From a virus: 22,695 nucleotides of DNA. The notes beneath the pieces were generated by a model that saw only the letters and a list, made by a program, of their open reading frames with translations, was not told the origin of the DNA and ran no database searches. The DNA is taken from positions 1 through 22,695 of IMG/VR virus record IMGVR_UViG_3300030328_002325; one strand, 5' to 3'. Below, in pieces: positions 8,959 through 17,999 of the stretch (positions within the stretch are counted from its first letter, which is position 1; each line of letters starts with the position of its first letter). Position numbers and translations under genes: made by a program.

Positions 8959-11900
8959 ATGAAGAACCCTATTTCTGTAACAGAAGACAACCTGCAACGC
9001 GATTTGGCGTTAAACATAGACGGGTCGAATGTGTCTGGAGCCGTGACTAACGTCACTCCACAGCAAACGACTCCTGAGTCCGCTTTAGATAAACAAATCG
9101 AAGGTAAAACTATTGAAGACGCTAAGCCTCGTTATGAGAACTCTGTTGATTCTACCCCAGAGCCTCCTCAAGAAGAGGGAGCGTCTTTTGGGGATTTTGC
9201 CGCTGATGTAGGTTTGTTTGGTTTAAGAGGAGTAGAAGGTTTTGTTGAAAGTGTAGGGGGGTTGTTTGGCTCTAAGTGGGACCGAGACGAATGGAGCCTG
9301 TTTGGTAAGTCAAAAACTCTTGTAGGCACCTTTGGCGAAAACATTGTGCAGTTTGGTATAGGAATGGTTCCCGGTTTGGGGACTGCGGGGTGGGTGTCTA
9401 AAGCCGCTAAGCTTGGTAAGGCGGCTAAAATGGCAAAGGCCGCCAAAGCCGCTAAAGGGGCTAAGCAAGCGCAGCAACTAGAAGGTGTAGCCTCAGTCGC
9501 TAAGGGCAACAGGACGCTAGGTGCGGCCACTATGCAAAAGCTTGCTAAGATGAAGCCAGCAGCCCGTAAAGCCGTAGTGTTTGGTTACGCAGGGGCTGTG
9601 TCAGACTTCGTAGCCTTTAAAGGACAAGAAGCCCGTCTTTCAAACCTAGTGACAGAATGGGGAGCTGACAACAAGCTTCTGGACTATTTGTCGTATGACC
9701 CTGAGCAAGACAACAACGAATACGAAGAGAGGTTAAAGAACTCTATTGAGGGTTTGTTTGTTGGTGGTGTGGCTGGAGGCGCTATTGGTGTTCTAGGAAA
9801 AGTGTTTAAGAAGTTTAGACGTAAAAACGAACTAGTTGGAAAAGGGGCACCTGAAGAAGAGGCGATTGAAACCGCTGAAAGAGAATTTATAGCGGACGTT
9901 GCAAGCGACAAGGACGCCGTAAAAGACATGACGGACCTCAACGCTACCATAGCGCGAGAGAAGATTATTAGAGATAACGGCTCTCTTCCGGCTCCCTTCA
10001 AAACTGAAGAGTCTCCTTTTAAGACCGATGTTGACGAGCTTCCTTTAGGCGGTGGAGAAATACCGCCAAAGAAAAAGGCAGCACCTATACAAATAAACGG
10101 AAAGGCCGCAAAAGAAAAGGATGTGGACGGAATGACAGAAGCTCAGGTAGATGAGTTTCTAGCTGAATACGGCGACATGGATATTCCAAGCGTCTCTGGG
10201 TCTGTGGCTACCAAAAAGCAAATAGCCAAAGACATTATTAAAGGAGGGGAAGACGCCCTTCAAACCACTCTAGACCTTCAAGGAGTTGTAGACGCGGTTG
10301 TAGAATCTAACGCTGAAACTTTCTTAAAGACTACCGGAGACCAAGCGGCAATGTCTGCTCGTAAATTGTTTGACGGCTTAAGAAGCACTGAGGGTCTTAC
10401 GTCTCTGTTTAGAGCGGTTAGTAAAAAAGCCGTATCTTTACGCACCGAGCTGCACGGGAAACCTAAGAATGCTCAAGAGCTTTACGACAGGAACGAAGGG
10501 TTCTTATTGGAGTTAGACCACACGGATTTATTCGACAGAGACTTAGCGCAGCAACAACTAGAGAACGCTAGAGGTAATGTTGACGACCTAGAAAAAATCT
10601 ACGCCGAACAGAACGCTATCTATAAGCTCTACAATTACCTAGCCGAAGAAGTAGGGCATTCCGTAGACAGGGCTATTAAATCTAAGGCAACAAAAGAGGA
10701 TATTACATACGAAGGGATAAAAAACGGTGAAGTCAGGACTTTTGAAAAAGGCTACAAAAGTTTGCTTACGGATGTTTACCAGAACCTCGACTTTCTAGTC
10801 GCAGCAAAGGAACTCTGGGCTCAATACGGAACTCACCTTTCTATGGGAATGCTTCAACGTAGGTTTATTTACGAAGGGACGGGCACCGGAGGGATGAAAT
10901 ATAAATCCCGTGATTTAGGGTTTTCTCTTAAGAAAGACGCTGACCCAAACGCGAAAAAAAGCACCGTTCAAGAACTAAGAGAATCCCTTTACCGCAAAGG
11001 CATTAGAGGGTCTCGAAGCGAATCAAAGTTTCTTAGAGAACTGGAACAAGCAAAGAACTCAGGAGACATTGGCGCGGCCTTAAGCAAGCTTGGTGCAGAC
11101 TCTCGAAACGGGTTTGCTAGGACAATGGGATACTACCTTAACTCTCTGTTGAGTAGCCCCGTTACTTGGGGTGTTAATATGGTTGGTAGTGCGTTGATGA
11201 AAGCATTCCGAGACTTTGAGATGATGGCAGGAGCTATGGGTCAATACGGCATGACTGGTAACGCAGACCTGCTTAAAGCCCGTGTTAAGGCTACGTTTGA
11301 TATGGAATCCTTCCTAGACGCGTGGAAGTATGCGGCTATTAGCTTAAAAGCTGGAGAGCCAAGAAGCGTAGCTGGGTTTGTTGCTTATTCGGATAACCGA
11401 TTTGAAGACCTTAAAAGTGGGTGGGTTTTTGGAGACGCAGACTCAAAGAACCCTTTAACGACTGCCGGTAACTGGCTGGGTAATCTTGTGTCAGGCCCTT
11501 CAAGGGTATTGATGGCGGGTGATGAGTTGTTTAAGCAGTGGAATTATCGTTCGTATGTTAAGAGCGACCTAGCGATGGAGGCACATCGTAGAGGCATAAA
11601 AAACCCCACAGAAATCGCCTCTTACGTTAGGGATAACTTTGAGAACTATGTGACTAAAGAAGGGCGCTTTATGAATGAGGCGAACGTCTATAAAGAAGCT
11701 TCTGCAAAGGCTGATGATGAAGGACTTAGGTTTGGTAAGAGGACAGCGTTTGTTGACGAATACATGGACGAAAACTTTTACAGTAACAATATGCGTCTTC
11801 AGGACGGCACTATTTACAAGACCACATACCAAAGAGATATGCTGGTTGACCGGGCAACAGACTGGGCTTTGATAAACACTTTTACAAACACACCAGAAAA

Positions 11901-13785
11901 CGCCTTTGCTCGCTGGGTGTCTACTCAGGCAATGGCTTCTCCTTGGTTAGCCTTTGCTATTCCGTTTGTTAGAACTCCCACGAATATTCTTACTTTTGCG
12001 TTGAGCCGTGTTCTTCCTTTGCCGGGATTAGGACGGTTGCACCACAGTAAAGCTAAAGAGTTTAACGAGAGTTTTCATCAGTTCAAAACTGACAAAGGTT
12101 ATCGAAGCTCTTTGAACCCGTTTCTAAGCGGAGAATATTCCGTAGAAACAACTAAGAGATACGCTGCTGTAGCAGAAGGCAAGGCTCCCGGAGTAGGTGC
12201 TCCAAACGAAGCAATAAGTAAGTATAAGAACTCTCCATACAACGAACCAAAAATTCTTGAAGAAGTAATTCCTGAATCAAAAGCAGCGGCATTCTTTAGG
12301 TCTACAGAAGGACCAACAGGAACTATACACATCGACAAAAACAGGGTCCGTGAAATGTATGAAAGAAAAGCTTGGCAAGACCCCAGAGTTGAAGGCGTAA
12401 AGCCCATACCGGACGAGTATATTCAATCATACGATGATTTTGAAGAGTTTGTTATGGAGCACGAGCAAGCTCACCAGTATCTCAAGCAACGCCACAGAAA
12501 AAACGAGTCTAAAGCTGCCTATGAAAATAGAATAAACAAAGAGGCCCTAAAAAGAATGGAGGCCAATAAGGAAGGCGGCAAAGGTTGGCAGAAAGAGCTT
12601 CAGCGCCTTTACGCAGATACTCCATTTACCGAAGCAATGGTAAAAGAGCACCGAGACTTGAAGATTCAAGGAGACGCTGTGAAAACCGCTGAGAACATTG
12701 GGAGACTGACAACTTCCGCTATGATGACTGCTTCGGTTGCTTATACGATGGAGCTTATGCAAGAGAGAGTTACAGGCTCTCCCCCAAAAGGGTTGGCAGC
12801 AAGGCGAGCTTGGGAGGCTGTAGGTAAAAAGCCGTATTCTATTTTAGTTGGCAGCGGAGAAGACGCTAAATGGGTTAGTTATCAAAAGATGGACCCATTT
12901 GCCACCATACTTGGAATATTTGCGGACACAGTGCACATGACAGACGCCGCGTTTAGAAACGAAGGGCAGGAGTTATTCGCTGATACAAACGAGAAGGCGG
13001 CGGCTATGAAAGGGATTCAAAAGGTGTATGCGATACTGTCGCTAACCTTCTACAACAACATTACAAACGGGTCTTATGTTGAAGGTCTTTACAATGTTAT
13101 GGAGCTGTTTAAAGACCCTACCCAAGCCGACAAGATGGCTGGAAGTGTTCTTGGTGGAATGGTCCCCACCGGGCTTACGTGGACAGAAAACCTTGTTGAA
13201 GAAGAACCTCAAATTTACGAAGCAAGGAAGATTCTTGACCACGTAATGAAGAGGATACCGGCTTACATGAGACCGGACGTTCCAGAGACAATCTGGAGTA
13301 GCGCTTCATTGATGCCTAAACGAAACTGGCTTGGAGAAAAAGTGCGCAAGCAAGGCCCATTCCTTCCGTCTTTTGTTGGAGCAGGGCAACAAGTTCCTCA
13401 TTCGTTTGATATTGTTGACCAAGAAATTTTAGCTCTAGGCAAAGGGTTTAACCAGAGAAGCCACACATGGGCTGCGGGGACAATAGACTCGACAATGTAT
13501 CGCAATGAACCCGGAGGGCAGACCGCTTACGACAGGCACCAAGAGTTAATGTCTACACGCGTTCTTGGAGGGCGCACTCTAAGGCAGTCTTTAAGGGCGT
13601 TAATTCAATCTAACGATTACCAGCAGTTACCTCCAGCTACAGACATGACTATGGGTAAGCAACACCCAAGAAGCATGGCTATTGGTAAAATTCTTACGTT
13701 CTATAACGCTGACGCAAAAAACAAGGTTCTTAAGGAGTATCCTGAACTACGCGCTCACTATTACGAAAGTATCAACAGAAAATAA
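8959..13785 (+). CDS. Giant internal virion protein, T7 gp16-like, with HEQAH zincin-like segment
   Basis: At 1608 residues this is the longest gene here and occupies the gp16 position; T7 gp16 is about 1318 aa and is ejected to reach the inner membrane. Visible parts: a polar N-terminus (1-80); a Gly/Phe-rich apolar stretch (about 85-145); KAAK-type repeats at 148-169; a glycine-rich apolar segment ending in FKKFRRK (265-289); an apolar PWLAFAIPFVRTP motif near 995-1007; and HEQAH at 1168-1172 with E1189 or E1195 as possible third ligand. I see no lytic transglycosylase motif at the N-terminus, unlike T7. The segment around 1115-1200 looks like the metallopeptidase-like domain found in some phage polyvalent proteins. 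That is recognition from memory, not a search. Only a weak AAAAGA precedes ATG 8959. Confidence 0.82.
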   Translation: MKNPISVTEDNLQRDLALNIDGSNVSGAVTNVTPQQTTPESALDKQIEGKTIEDAKPRYENSVDSTPEPPQEEGASFGDFAADVGLFGLRGVEGFVESVGGLFGSKWDRDEWSLFGKSKTLVGTFGENIVQFGIGMVPGLGTAGWVSKAAKLGKAAKMAKAAKAAKGAKQAQQLEGVASVAKGNRTLGAATMQKLAKMKPAARKAVVFGYAGAVSDFVAFKGQEARLSNLVTEWGADNKLLDYLSYDPEQDNNEYEERLKNSIEGLFVGGVAGGAIGVLGKVFKKFRRKNELVGKGAPEEEAIETAEREFIADVASDKDAVKDMTDLNATIAREKIIRDNGSLPAPFKTEESPFKTDVDELPLGGGEIPPKKKAAPIQINGKAAKEKDVDGMTEAQVDEFLAEYGDMDIPSVSGSVATKKQIAKDIIKGGEDALQTTLDLQGVVDAVVESNAETFLKTTGDQAAMSARKLFDGLRSTEGLTSLFRAVSKKAVSLRTELHGKPKNAQELYDRNEGFLLELDHTDLFDRDLAQQQLENARGNVDDLEKIYAEQNAIYKLYNYLAEEVGHSVDRAIKSKATKEDITYEGIKNGEVRTFEKGYKSLLTDVYQNLDFLVAAKELWAQYGTHLSMGMLQRRFIYEGTGTGGMKYKSRDLGFSLKKDADPNAKKSTVQELRESLYRKGIRGSRSESKFLRELEQAKNSGDIGAALSKLGADSRNGFARTMGYYLNSLLSSPVTWGVNMVGSALMKAFRDFEMMAGAMGQYGMTGNADLLKARVKATFDMESFLDAWKYAAISLKAGEPRSVAGFVAYSDNRFEDLKSGWVFGDADSKNPLTTAGNWLGNLVSGPSRVLMAGDELFKQWNYRSYVKSDLAMEAHRRGIKNPTEIASYVRDNFENYVTKEGRFMNEANVYKEASAKADDEGLRFGKRTAFVDEYMDENFYSNNMRLQDGTIYKTTYQRDMLVDRATDWALINTFTNTPENAFARWVSTQAMASPWLAFAIPFVRTPTNILTFALSRVLPLPGLGRLHHSKAKEFNESFHQFKTDKGYRSSLNPFLSGEYSVETTKRYAAVAEGKAPGVGAPNEAISKYKNSPYNEPKILEEVIPESKAAAFFRSTEGPTGTIHIDKNRVREMYERKAWQDPRVEGVKPIPDEYIQSYDDFEEFVMEHEQAHQYLKQRHRKNESKAAYENRINKEALKRMEANKEGGKGWQKELQRLYADTPFTEAMVKEHRDLKIQGDAVKTAENIGRLTTSAMMTASVAYTMELMQERVTGSPPKGLAARRAWEAVGKKPYSILVGSGEDAKWVSYQKMDPFATILGIFADTVHMTDAAFRNEGQELFADTNEKAAAMKGIQKVYAILSLTFYNNITNGSYVEGLYNVMELFKDPTQADKMAGSVLGGMVPTGLTWTENLVEEEPQIYEARKILDHVMKRIPAYMRPDVPETIWSSASLMPKRNWLGEKVRKQGPFLPSFVGAGQQVPHSFDIVDQEILALGKGFNQRSHTWAAGTIDSTMYRNEPGGQTAYDRHQELMSTRVLGGRTLRQSLRALIQSNDYQQLPPATDMTMGKQHPRSMAIGKILTFYNADAKNKVLKEYPELRAHYYESINRK

Positions 13786-13797
13786 CCACTCATAGAT

Positions 13798-15381
13798 ATG
13801 GCATTATCCTATACAGAAATAACCCTCGACAATGCAGGAGGGGCGACAGACAAGGACAATACTGAGTTTTCTTTCACGTTCGATTTTATCAACACGGGAG
13901 ACATCAAAGCTATTGTATCAAATAACAGCGGAACGACTTGGACTTCAGTGCTTACCAATAGTGGGGCTACAGGAGACTTTGATTCCAAAGGCATCGACTC
14001 GACTAATAAGAAAATAAAGTTAGCCGCATCTCCGGCATCGAGTTCAAGCGCAGGTGTTGGGTCGTTGTTGCGTGTTTACAGAGCGTCTACGCTTAACCCT
14101 ATTGTAGATTTTCAAGGAGGCTCACGCATTGCGGAAGCAGACCTAGATAACGCTTATAAGCAAGGGCTGTTCTGCGCTCAAGAGGTGTCAGAAAATGCGT
14201 CTACTCTAGGCGGAAGCGGAGCTGCTCTAGGCGACAACAGCGTTGACCATAACCACATTGTTACAGATGCGGTTACGTCCGCCGAAATCGAAGCGAATGC
14301 CGTTGGAACATCAGAGATTGCTAACGACTCCGTAACCACCGCTAAGACGGCAAACACAATGGATTGGAAGACGGAAGGGTCTACCATTATTCTACCGGCT
14401 GCTAATAGAAACCTGTCGGCTACTGATGCAAACCACGGATGGGCAGGAACAGTTCCAGTAATTCGCGGGGGAACTGGTTATTCATCCCTGAAAACGTCAA
14501 ACGTCTTGGAAAAGATAACCGGACCTTGTGACGGAACTACCGTTACTAGAACGCCTGACGCCCCGGTCTCCACATTTGTTATGCCTAACGTATCTGCTGT
14601 GCAGAACGTAAGCACTAGCTGGGCAGATGTAAGCGGCTCATTGGCTACTTTTATTCCCCATGCGGAAGCTACTCGCGTAGAATACGAGTTTAGTTTTACA
14701 GTATCCAAAGATGCGACCGCGCAAAGTTTAACTTATTTCCGTTTAATGGCAGCTGACGAAGGTTCTTCTTCGGCAACGGAAGTAGACCACGCTAGGTTTA
14801 CCATAGGCGGTCCTGAGTTTAACGGAACTCTTATTCACTTTAAGTGGGTATTTGGTAGGTATGACTCCAGTTTAGGGTCTGGAAGTTATGCAGATTTAGG
14901 TATGGGAGTGTTTGGTTCTACAGCCAGTTTAGGGGCAGACCCTTGGAACGGAGAAAGAAAACTTTACTTACAGTGCAAACAAGAAGCTGACGCTTTGCCC
15001 ACGCTGGCTCGAAGAAAAATAGGAGTCACAAGCGCGGTGCTTAGTTCTAATGTGTTGTCTGTTACTTGCGATGGCAACTGGATTGACCTAGACCCCGGAC
15101 GTAAAGAAATAGTTAAGCTCCACGGAACGTGGGCAAACGCTACAACTGACCCTACAGGATACAAACAAGCTACTTTCGTAGGGACTACTGGCTTTCAAGT
15201 AGGTGTGACCGGAGCAAACCAGACAAGCTACAACCCCGGCTCAGACGCTTATGTGTATTCTTGGGTTCCTAGTGACCACCTTTCGGACACTAGGCTCCAC
15301 GCTGTTCCGCACCACACTGACGAAGCCACGTTGGACGCTCAGCTTAGAACTCCTATTTTAACTATTACCTCTGTGAAATAA
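13798..15381 (+). CDS. Tail fibre protein with T7 gp17-like N-terminus
   Basis: The first ~130 residues of this 527-residue protein resemble the tail-attachment domain of T7 gp17; the clearest part is VDFQGGSRIAEADLDNAY (103-120) followed by KQGLFCAQE. Residues about 150-185 hold loose repeats of the DAVTSAEIEANAVGTSEI kind, typical of trimeric fibre shafts. IRGGTGY follows, and then a beta-rich C-terminal receptor-binding part with no family that I recognise. The overall length is near T7 gp17 (553 aa). No Shine-Dalgarno sequence is evident before ATG 13798, although it lies only 12 bases after the gp16-like stop. The stop shares one base with the holin-like start. The C-terminal part should be the most host-specific region of the window. 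Confidence 0.82.
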   Translation: MALSYTEITLDNAGGATDKDNTEFSFTFDFINTGDIKAIVSNNSGTTWTSVLTNSGATGDFDSKGIDSTNKKIKLAASPASSSSAGVGSLLRVYRASTLNPIVDFQGGSRIAEADLDNAYKQGLFCAQEVSENASTLGGSGAALGDNSVDHNHIVTDAVTSAEIEANAVGTSEIANDSVTTAKTANTMDWKTEGSTIILPAANRNLSATDANHGWAGTVPVIRGGTGYSSLKTSNVLEKITGPCDGTTVTRTPDAPVSTFVMPNVSAVQNVSTSWADVSGSLATFIPHAEATRVEYEFSFTVSKDATAQSLTYFRLMAADEGSSSATEVDHARFTIGGPEFNGTLIHFKWVFGRYDSSLGSGSYADLGMGVFGSTASLGADPWNGERKLYLQCKQEADALPTLARRKIGVTSAVLSSNVLSVTCDGNWIDLDPGRKEIVKLHGTWANATTDPTGYKQATFVGTTGFQVGVTGANQTSYNPGSDAYVYSWVPSDHLSDTRLHAVPHHTDEATLDAQLRTPILTITSVK

Positions 15382-15536
15382 TGGACTCTACCCATGTTCC
15401 TGCTGCGGTTGGCATAGTAGGTATGCTAGGCACTTTTACGCTTTCGGATATTAACTCGATGGTAGGTATCGCAGTGGGGGTGACCACGCTGTGCTACTTA
15501 ATATTAAAGACAATCAAGGAATGGAAGGACAAGTAG
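15381..15536 (+). CDS. Small holin-like membrane protein
   Basis: This 51-residue reading frame begins on the last base of the tail fibre stop (TAATG) and runs into the small terminase gene. It encodes an N-terminal apolar stretch (VPAAVGIVGMLGTFTL, residues 6-21), a short polar turn (SDIN), a second apolar stretch (about 27-42), and a basic tail ending KTIKEWKDK. Two short membrane segments with a charged C-terminus and a position between tail fibre and terS match T7 gene 17.5, the class II holin that permeabilises the inner membrane for lysis. T7 gp17.5 is about 67 aa. Function is inferred from position and topology, not from a specific motif. No endolysin or spanin gene is recognisable nearby. 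Confidence 0.75.
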   Translation: MDSTHVPAAVGIVGMLGTFTLSDINSMVGIAVGVTTLCYLILKTIKEWKDK

Positions 15537-15745
15537 ACAACCAAGAAGAACAACTCAAAAGCCTTCAGGCCCTCCTCATTAACGAGTTCATTACTCGTAT
15601 TGAGTCAGGAGAAGCGGCCCCAAGCGACCTCAATGCCGCTAGGCAGCTCTTGAAGGACAATGGCATCCACGCAGGACTAGCTAAGGATAACCCTATGGAA
15701 AGTCTTGTTAAAATCTTACCGTTTGACGAAGCAGCTCATGGCTAG
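15521..15745 (+). CDS. terS: Terminase small subunit (DNA maturase A), T7 gp18-like
   Basis: The 74-residue product has the recognisable helix pair NEFITRIESGEAAPSDLNAA followed by RQLLKDNGI, which I know from small terminase subunits of T7-like phages. These recognise concatemeric DNA and recruit the large subunit. T7 gp18 is about 89 aa. I chose ATG 15521; AAGGA (15516-15520) touches it directly, which is unusual spacing. An in-frame GTG at 15491 with GGGGG upstream would add ten residues, so the start is uncertain. The gene overlaps the holin-like gene by 16 bases and the HNH gene by 8, consistent with coupled translation of the lysis and packaging block. Confidence 0.82.
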   Translation: MEGQVDNQEEQLKSLQALLINEFITRIESGEAAPSDLNAARQLLKDNGIHAGLAKDNPMESLVKILPFDEAAHG

Positions 15746-15962
15746 GAACTACAGAAAAGAATACGACTCATATCACAAGAAGGCGAAGCAGAAGAAACGC
15801 CGAGCGGGACGCAACAAGGCCCGGTCTATGATGATTAAGGCTGGAAGGGCGAAGAAGGGGGACGGCAAAGATGTCCACCATGCTGACCGAAACCCAAAGA
15901 ACAACTCTCGCTCTAACCTAAGAATCCAGAGCAAGAAGAGGAACAGGTCGAACAACAAGTAA
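15738..15962 (+). CDS. Small HNH-type protein between the terminase genes
   Basis: This 74-residue, very basic protein has a Lys/Arg-rich N-terminal two thirds and a C-terminal DVHHADRNPKNNSRSNLR motif (residues 45-62). The paired His47/His48, Asp50 and Asn55/56/60 match the betaBetaAlpha-metal core of HNH nucleases. Similar small proteins are common in phages. In HK97-like phages an HNH protein beside the terminase is needed for efficient cos cleavage and packaging. A comparable aid to TerL, or simple DNA nicking, is plausible here; a homing endonuclease is less likely given the tiny size and tight overlaps. ATG 15738 is used because it overlaps terS by only eight bases. The minimal domain lacks extra DNA-binding modules. 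Confidence 0.75.
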   Translation: MARNYRKEYDSYHKKAKQKKRRAGRNKARSMMIKAGRAKKGDGKDVHHADRNPKNNSRSNLRIQSKKRNRSNNK

Positions 15963-15966
15963 TCTC

Positions 15967-17628
15967 ATGGAGGTTCCTGAAAAGCTTAAAGACTTCCGTA
16001 ACTTCCTCTACATTGTATGGAAGGAGCTGAACCTCCCTGACCCTACCCCTATTCAATATGAAATCGCTGATTATATGCAAAGAGGAGATAGACGAGCTAT
16101 TATCGAAGGCTTTAGGGGAGTCGGTAAAAGTTGGATTTGCTCTGCATTCGTTGTCCACCAGCTCCTCCTCGACCCACGACGAAATATCCTTGTCGTCTCT
16201 GCGTCAAAAACAAGAGCAGACGATTTCAGCACTTTTACACTTAGACTCATCCATGAGTTACCTATTCTCGCTCATCTGCGACCATCTGATAAGCAACGAT
16301 TCTCTAAAATCAGCTTTGATGTCGGACCCGCGCCAGCCTCCCATGCCCCCTCCGTCAAATCCTTGGGGGTCACATCGCAACTGACGGGTTCCCGAGCAGA
16401 CATCATTGTTGCTGATGACATCGAGGTGGTGGGCAATAGCGCCACCCAAGGGATGCGCGATAAGCTTGGCGAGCAGGTCAAGGAGTTCGACGCCATCATC
16501 AAGCCAGACGCTACGTCTAAGATATTGTTCCTTGGAACACCACAGTGCGAGGACACCATCTACAATAAGCTCACCGAGAGGGGATACCGGAAGCGCATCT
16601 GGCCAGCTAAATACGTCACCAATAAGACCAATGACGCTAACTATGACGGCGCTGTGAGCCACATATGCGTCGATGACGAGGCCGAGGGGTCATCTACAGA
16701 GCCTTTGCGGTTCTCTGACATCGACCTAGCGGAACGAGAAGCCTCCTACGGGCGCACCGGGTTCTCCATGCAGTTCATGCTGGATACCCGCCTGAGTGAC
16801 ATCGACAGGTTCCCTCTGAAGACCAGCGACCTCATAGTGATGTCTGTGGACCCCGAGGTGGCCCCGGAGAAGCTTGTGTGGGCCAGAGACCCTAAACTGG
16901 AGTGGGACTCGTCTGTGCCCAATGTGGGGCTATCTGGGGACCGTTTCTATCGCCCCATGGAAACCATAGGGGAATATATCCCGTATACCGGCTGTGTGAT
17001 GTCCATTGACCCCTCTGGGCGCGGTAAGGATGAGACTGGATACGCCATCATCAAGATGCTGAATGGGTATCTGTTTGTTGTTGATGCCGGAGGAATACAA
17101 GGGGGATACAGCGATGAAGTCCTCAAGGCGCTCACCATGAAGGCCAAAAAGAACAAGGTGAATGCCATCGTGGTCGAGAGCAACTTCGGAGACGGTATGT
17201 TTGTCGAGTTGTTCAAGCCAGTTCTCACCAAGGTTCACCCGTGCACCGTCGAGGAAGTCAGACACAACATCCAAAAAGAAAGACGGATAATCGACACCCT
17301 AGAGCCTGTGATGAACCAACACCGGCTGGTAGTTGACCCGAAAGTCATACAACATGACTATGAAAGCGCACAGAAATACCCGCTAGAGTCCCAGCTTAAA
17401 TACCAGTTGGTCTACCAGATGTCCCGGCTAACAAGCCAACGAGGGGCAATAACCCACGATGACCGCCTAGATGCCCTGAGCATGGCCGTGGCCTACTGGA
17501 CCGAACAGATGGCTCAGGACGCCGACAAGCGCATCAAGGAGCGCAAGACAGACAGAACAGACGCTGAGCTACAACGCTTTGCGGAAACCTATATGGGAGC
17601 CAAGGGGGCTAACTCTACTTGGATGTAA
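15967..17628 (+). CDS. terL: Terminase large subunit (DNA maturase B), T7 gp19-like
   Basis: The 553-residue protein is the packaging motor ATPase and nuclease (T7 gp19 is 586 aa). Walker A is GFRGVGKS at residues 48-55 and Walker B is IIVADDIE at 146-153; LFLGTPQ near 187-193 is the coupling motif. The C-terminal RNase H-like nuclease has its acidic residues in MSIDPSGRG (Asp348), VVESNFGDG (Glu404) and HDDRLDAL (Asp498/499 and Asp502). All expected catalytic positions are present. From about 16320 onward the codons become distinctly C/G-rich at third positions compared with 1222-15380. No strong Shine-Dalgarno site precedes ATG 15967, which lies four bases after the HNH stop. It is followed after two bases by a small metallopeptidase-like gene. 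Confidence 0.93.
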   Translation: MEVPEKLKDFRNFLYIVWKELNLPDPTPIQYEIADYMQRGDRRAIIEGFRGVGKSWICSAFVVHQLLLDPRRNILVVSASKTRADDFSTFTLRLIHELPILAHLRPSDKQRFSKISFDVGPAPASHAPSVKSLGVTSQLTGSRADIIVADDIEVVGNSATQGMRDKLGEQVKEFDAIIKPDATSKILFLGTPQCEDTIYNKLTERGYRKRIWPAKYVTNKTNDANYDGAVSHICVDDEAEGSSTEPLRFSDIDLAEREASYGRTGFSMQFMLDTRLSDIDRFPLKTSDLIVMSVDPEVAPEKLVWARDPKLEWDSSVPNVGLSGDRFYRPMETIGEYIPYTGCVMSIDPSGRGKDETGYAIIKMLNGYLFVVDAGGIQGGYSDEVLKALTMKAKKNKVNAIVVESNFGDGMFVELFKPVLTKVHPCTVEEVRHNIQKERRIIDTLEPVMNQHRLVVDPKVIQHDYESAQKYPLESQLKYQLVYQMSRLTSQRGAITHDDRLDALSMAVAYWTEQMAQDADKRIKERKTDRTDAELQRFAETYMGAKGANSTWM

Positions 17629-17630
17629 CA

Positions 17631-17942
17631 ATGAATATCGAACCACCTAAGTTTATCAACGTAGCCGGACAGCGCATACCGGTAAACGTGAAGGATGAGA
17701 TGCCCGGAAGGTTGGCTGAGTATGACCCCGAGATGCGCTGCATAAACCTACACAGAAGCGTTCTAAGGGACCGACAGTTGTTTCGCTCTTGTCTGGTGCA
17801 CGAAGTGATCCACTGTGCCCTTGACCTAGCTGGCATCTCGTTCAACACAAGCAGAGTCCTGTCCGAAAAGATAGAGGAACAGGTCGTAACAGCAGTGGAG
17901 AGCTTAGCTGCACCAGCCATTATAAGGGTCTGGAGGCTGTGA
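17631..17942 (+). CDS. Small zincin (HExxH metallopeptidase-like) protein
   Basis: This 103-residue protein contains SCLVHEVIHCALDLAG (residues 53-68), a clear HExxH zinc-binding motif (His57, Glu58, His61) on a predicted helix. Glu82 or Glu83 in the following helix is a candidate third ligand. This is the minimal zincin core seen in small phage and ImmA-like metallopeptidases; the substrate is unknown. The N-terminal half (FINVAGQRIPVNV, then a short turn) would give the usual beta-strands. I chose ATG 17631; a TTG at 17619 inside terL could extend it by four residues. It is the last gene of the late block, where T7 has gene 19.5, and is followed by a gene-poor region. Confidence 0.72.
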   Translation: MNIEPPKFINVAGQRIPVNVKDEMPGRLAEYDPEMRCINLHRSVLRDRQLFRSCLVHEVIHCALDLAGISFNTSRVLSEKIEEQVVTAVESLAAPAIIRVWRL

Positions 17943-17999
17943 GAGACGGGATATATGGACACCTAGGGTATCTCTAAGATACACTTAGAGCTGTCCTAC

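Noticed and set aside
15773-15958. Hydrophobic 61-codon minus-strand frame, holin-like in composition
   Set aside because: It is the complement of the Lys/Arg codons of the HNH gene; A-rich codons read backwards give Phe and Leu.
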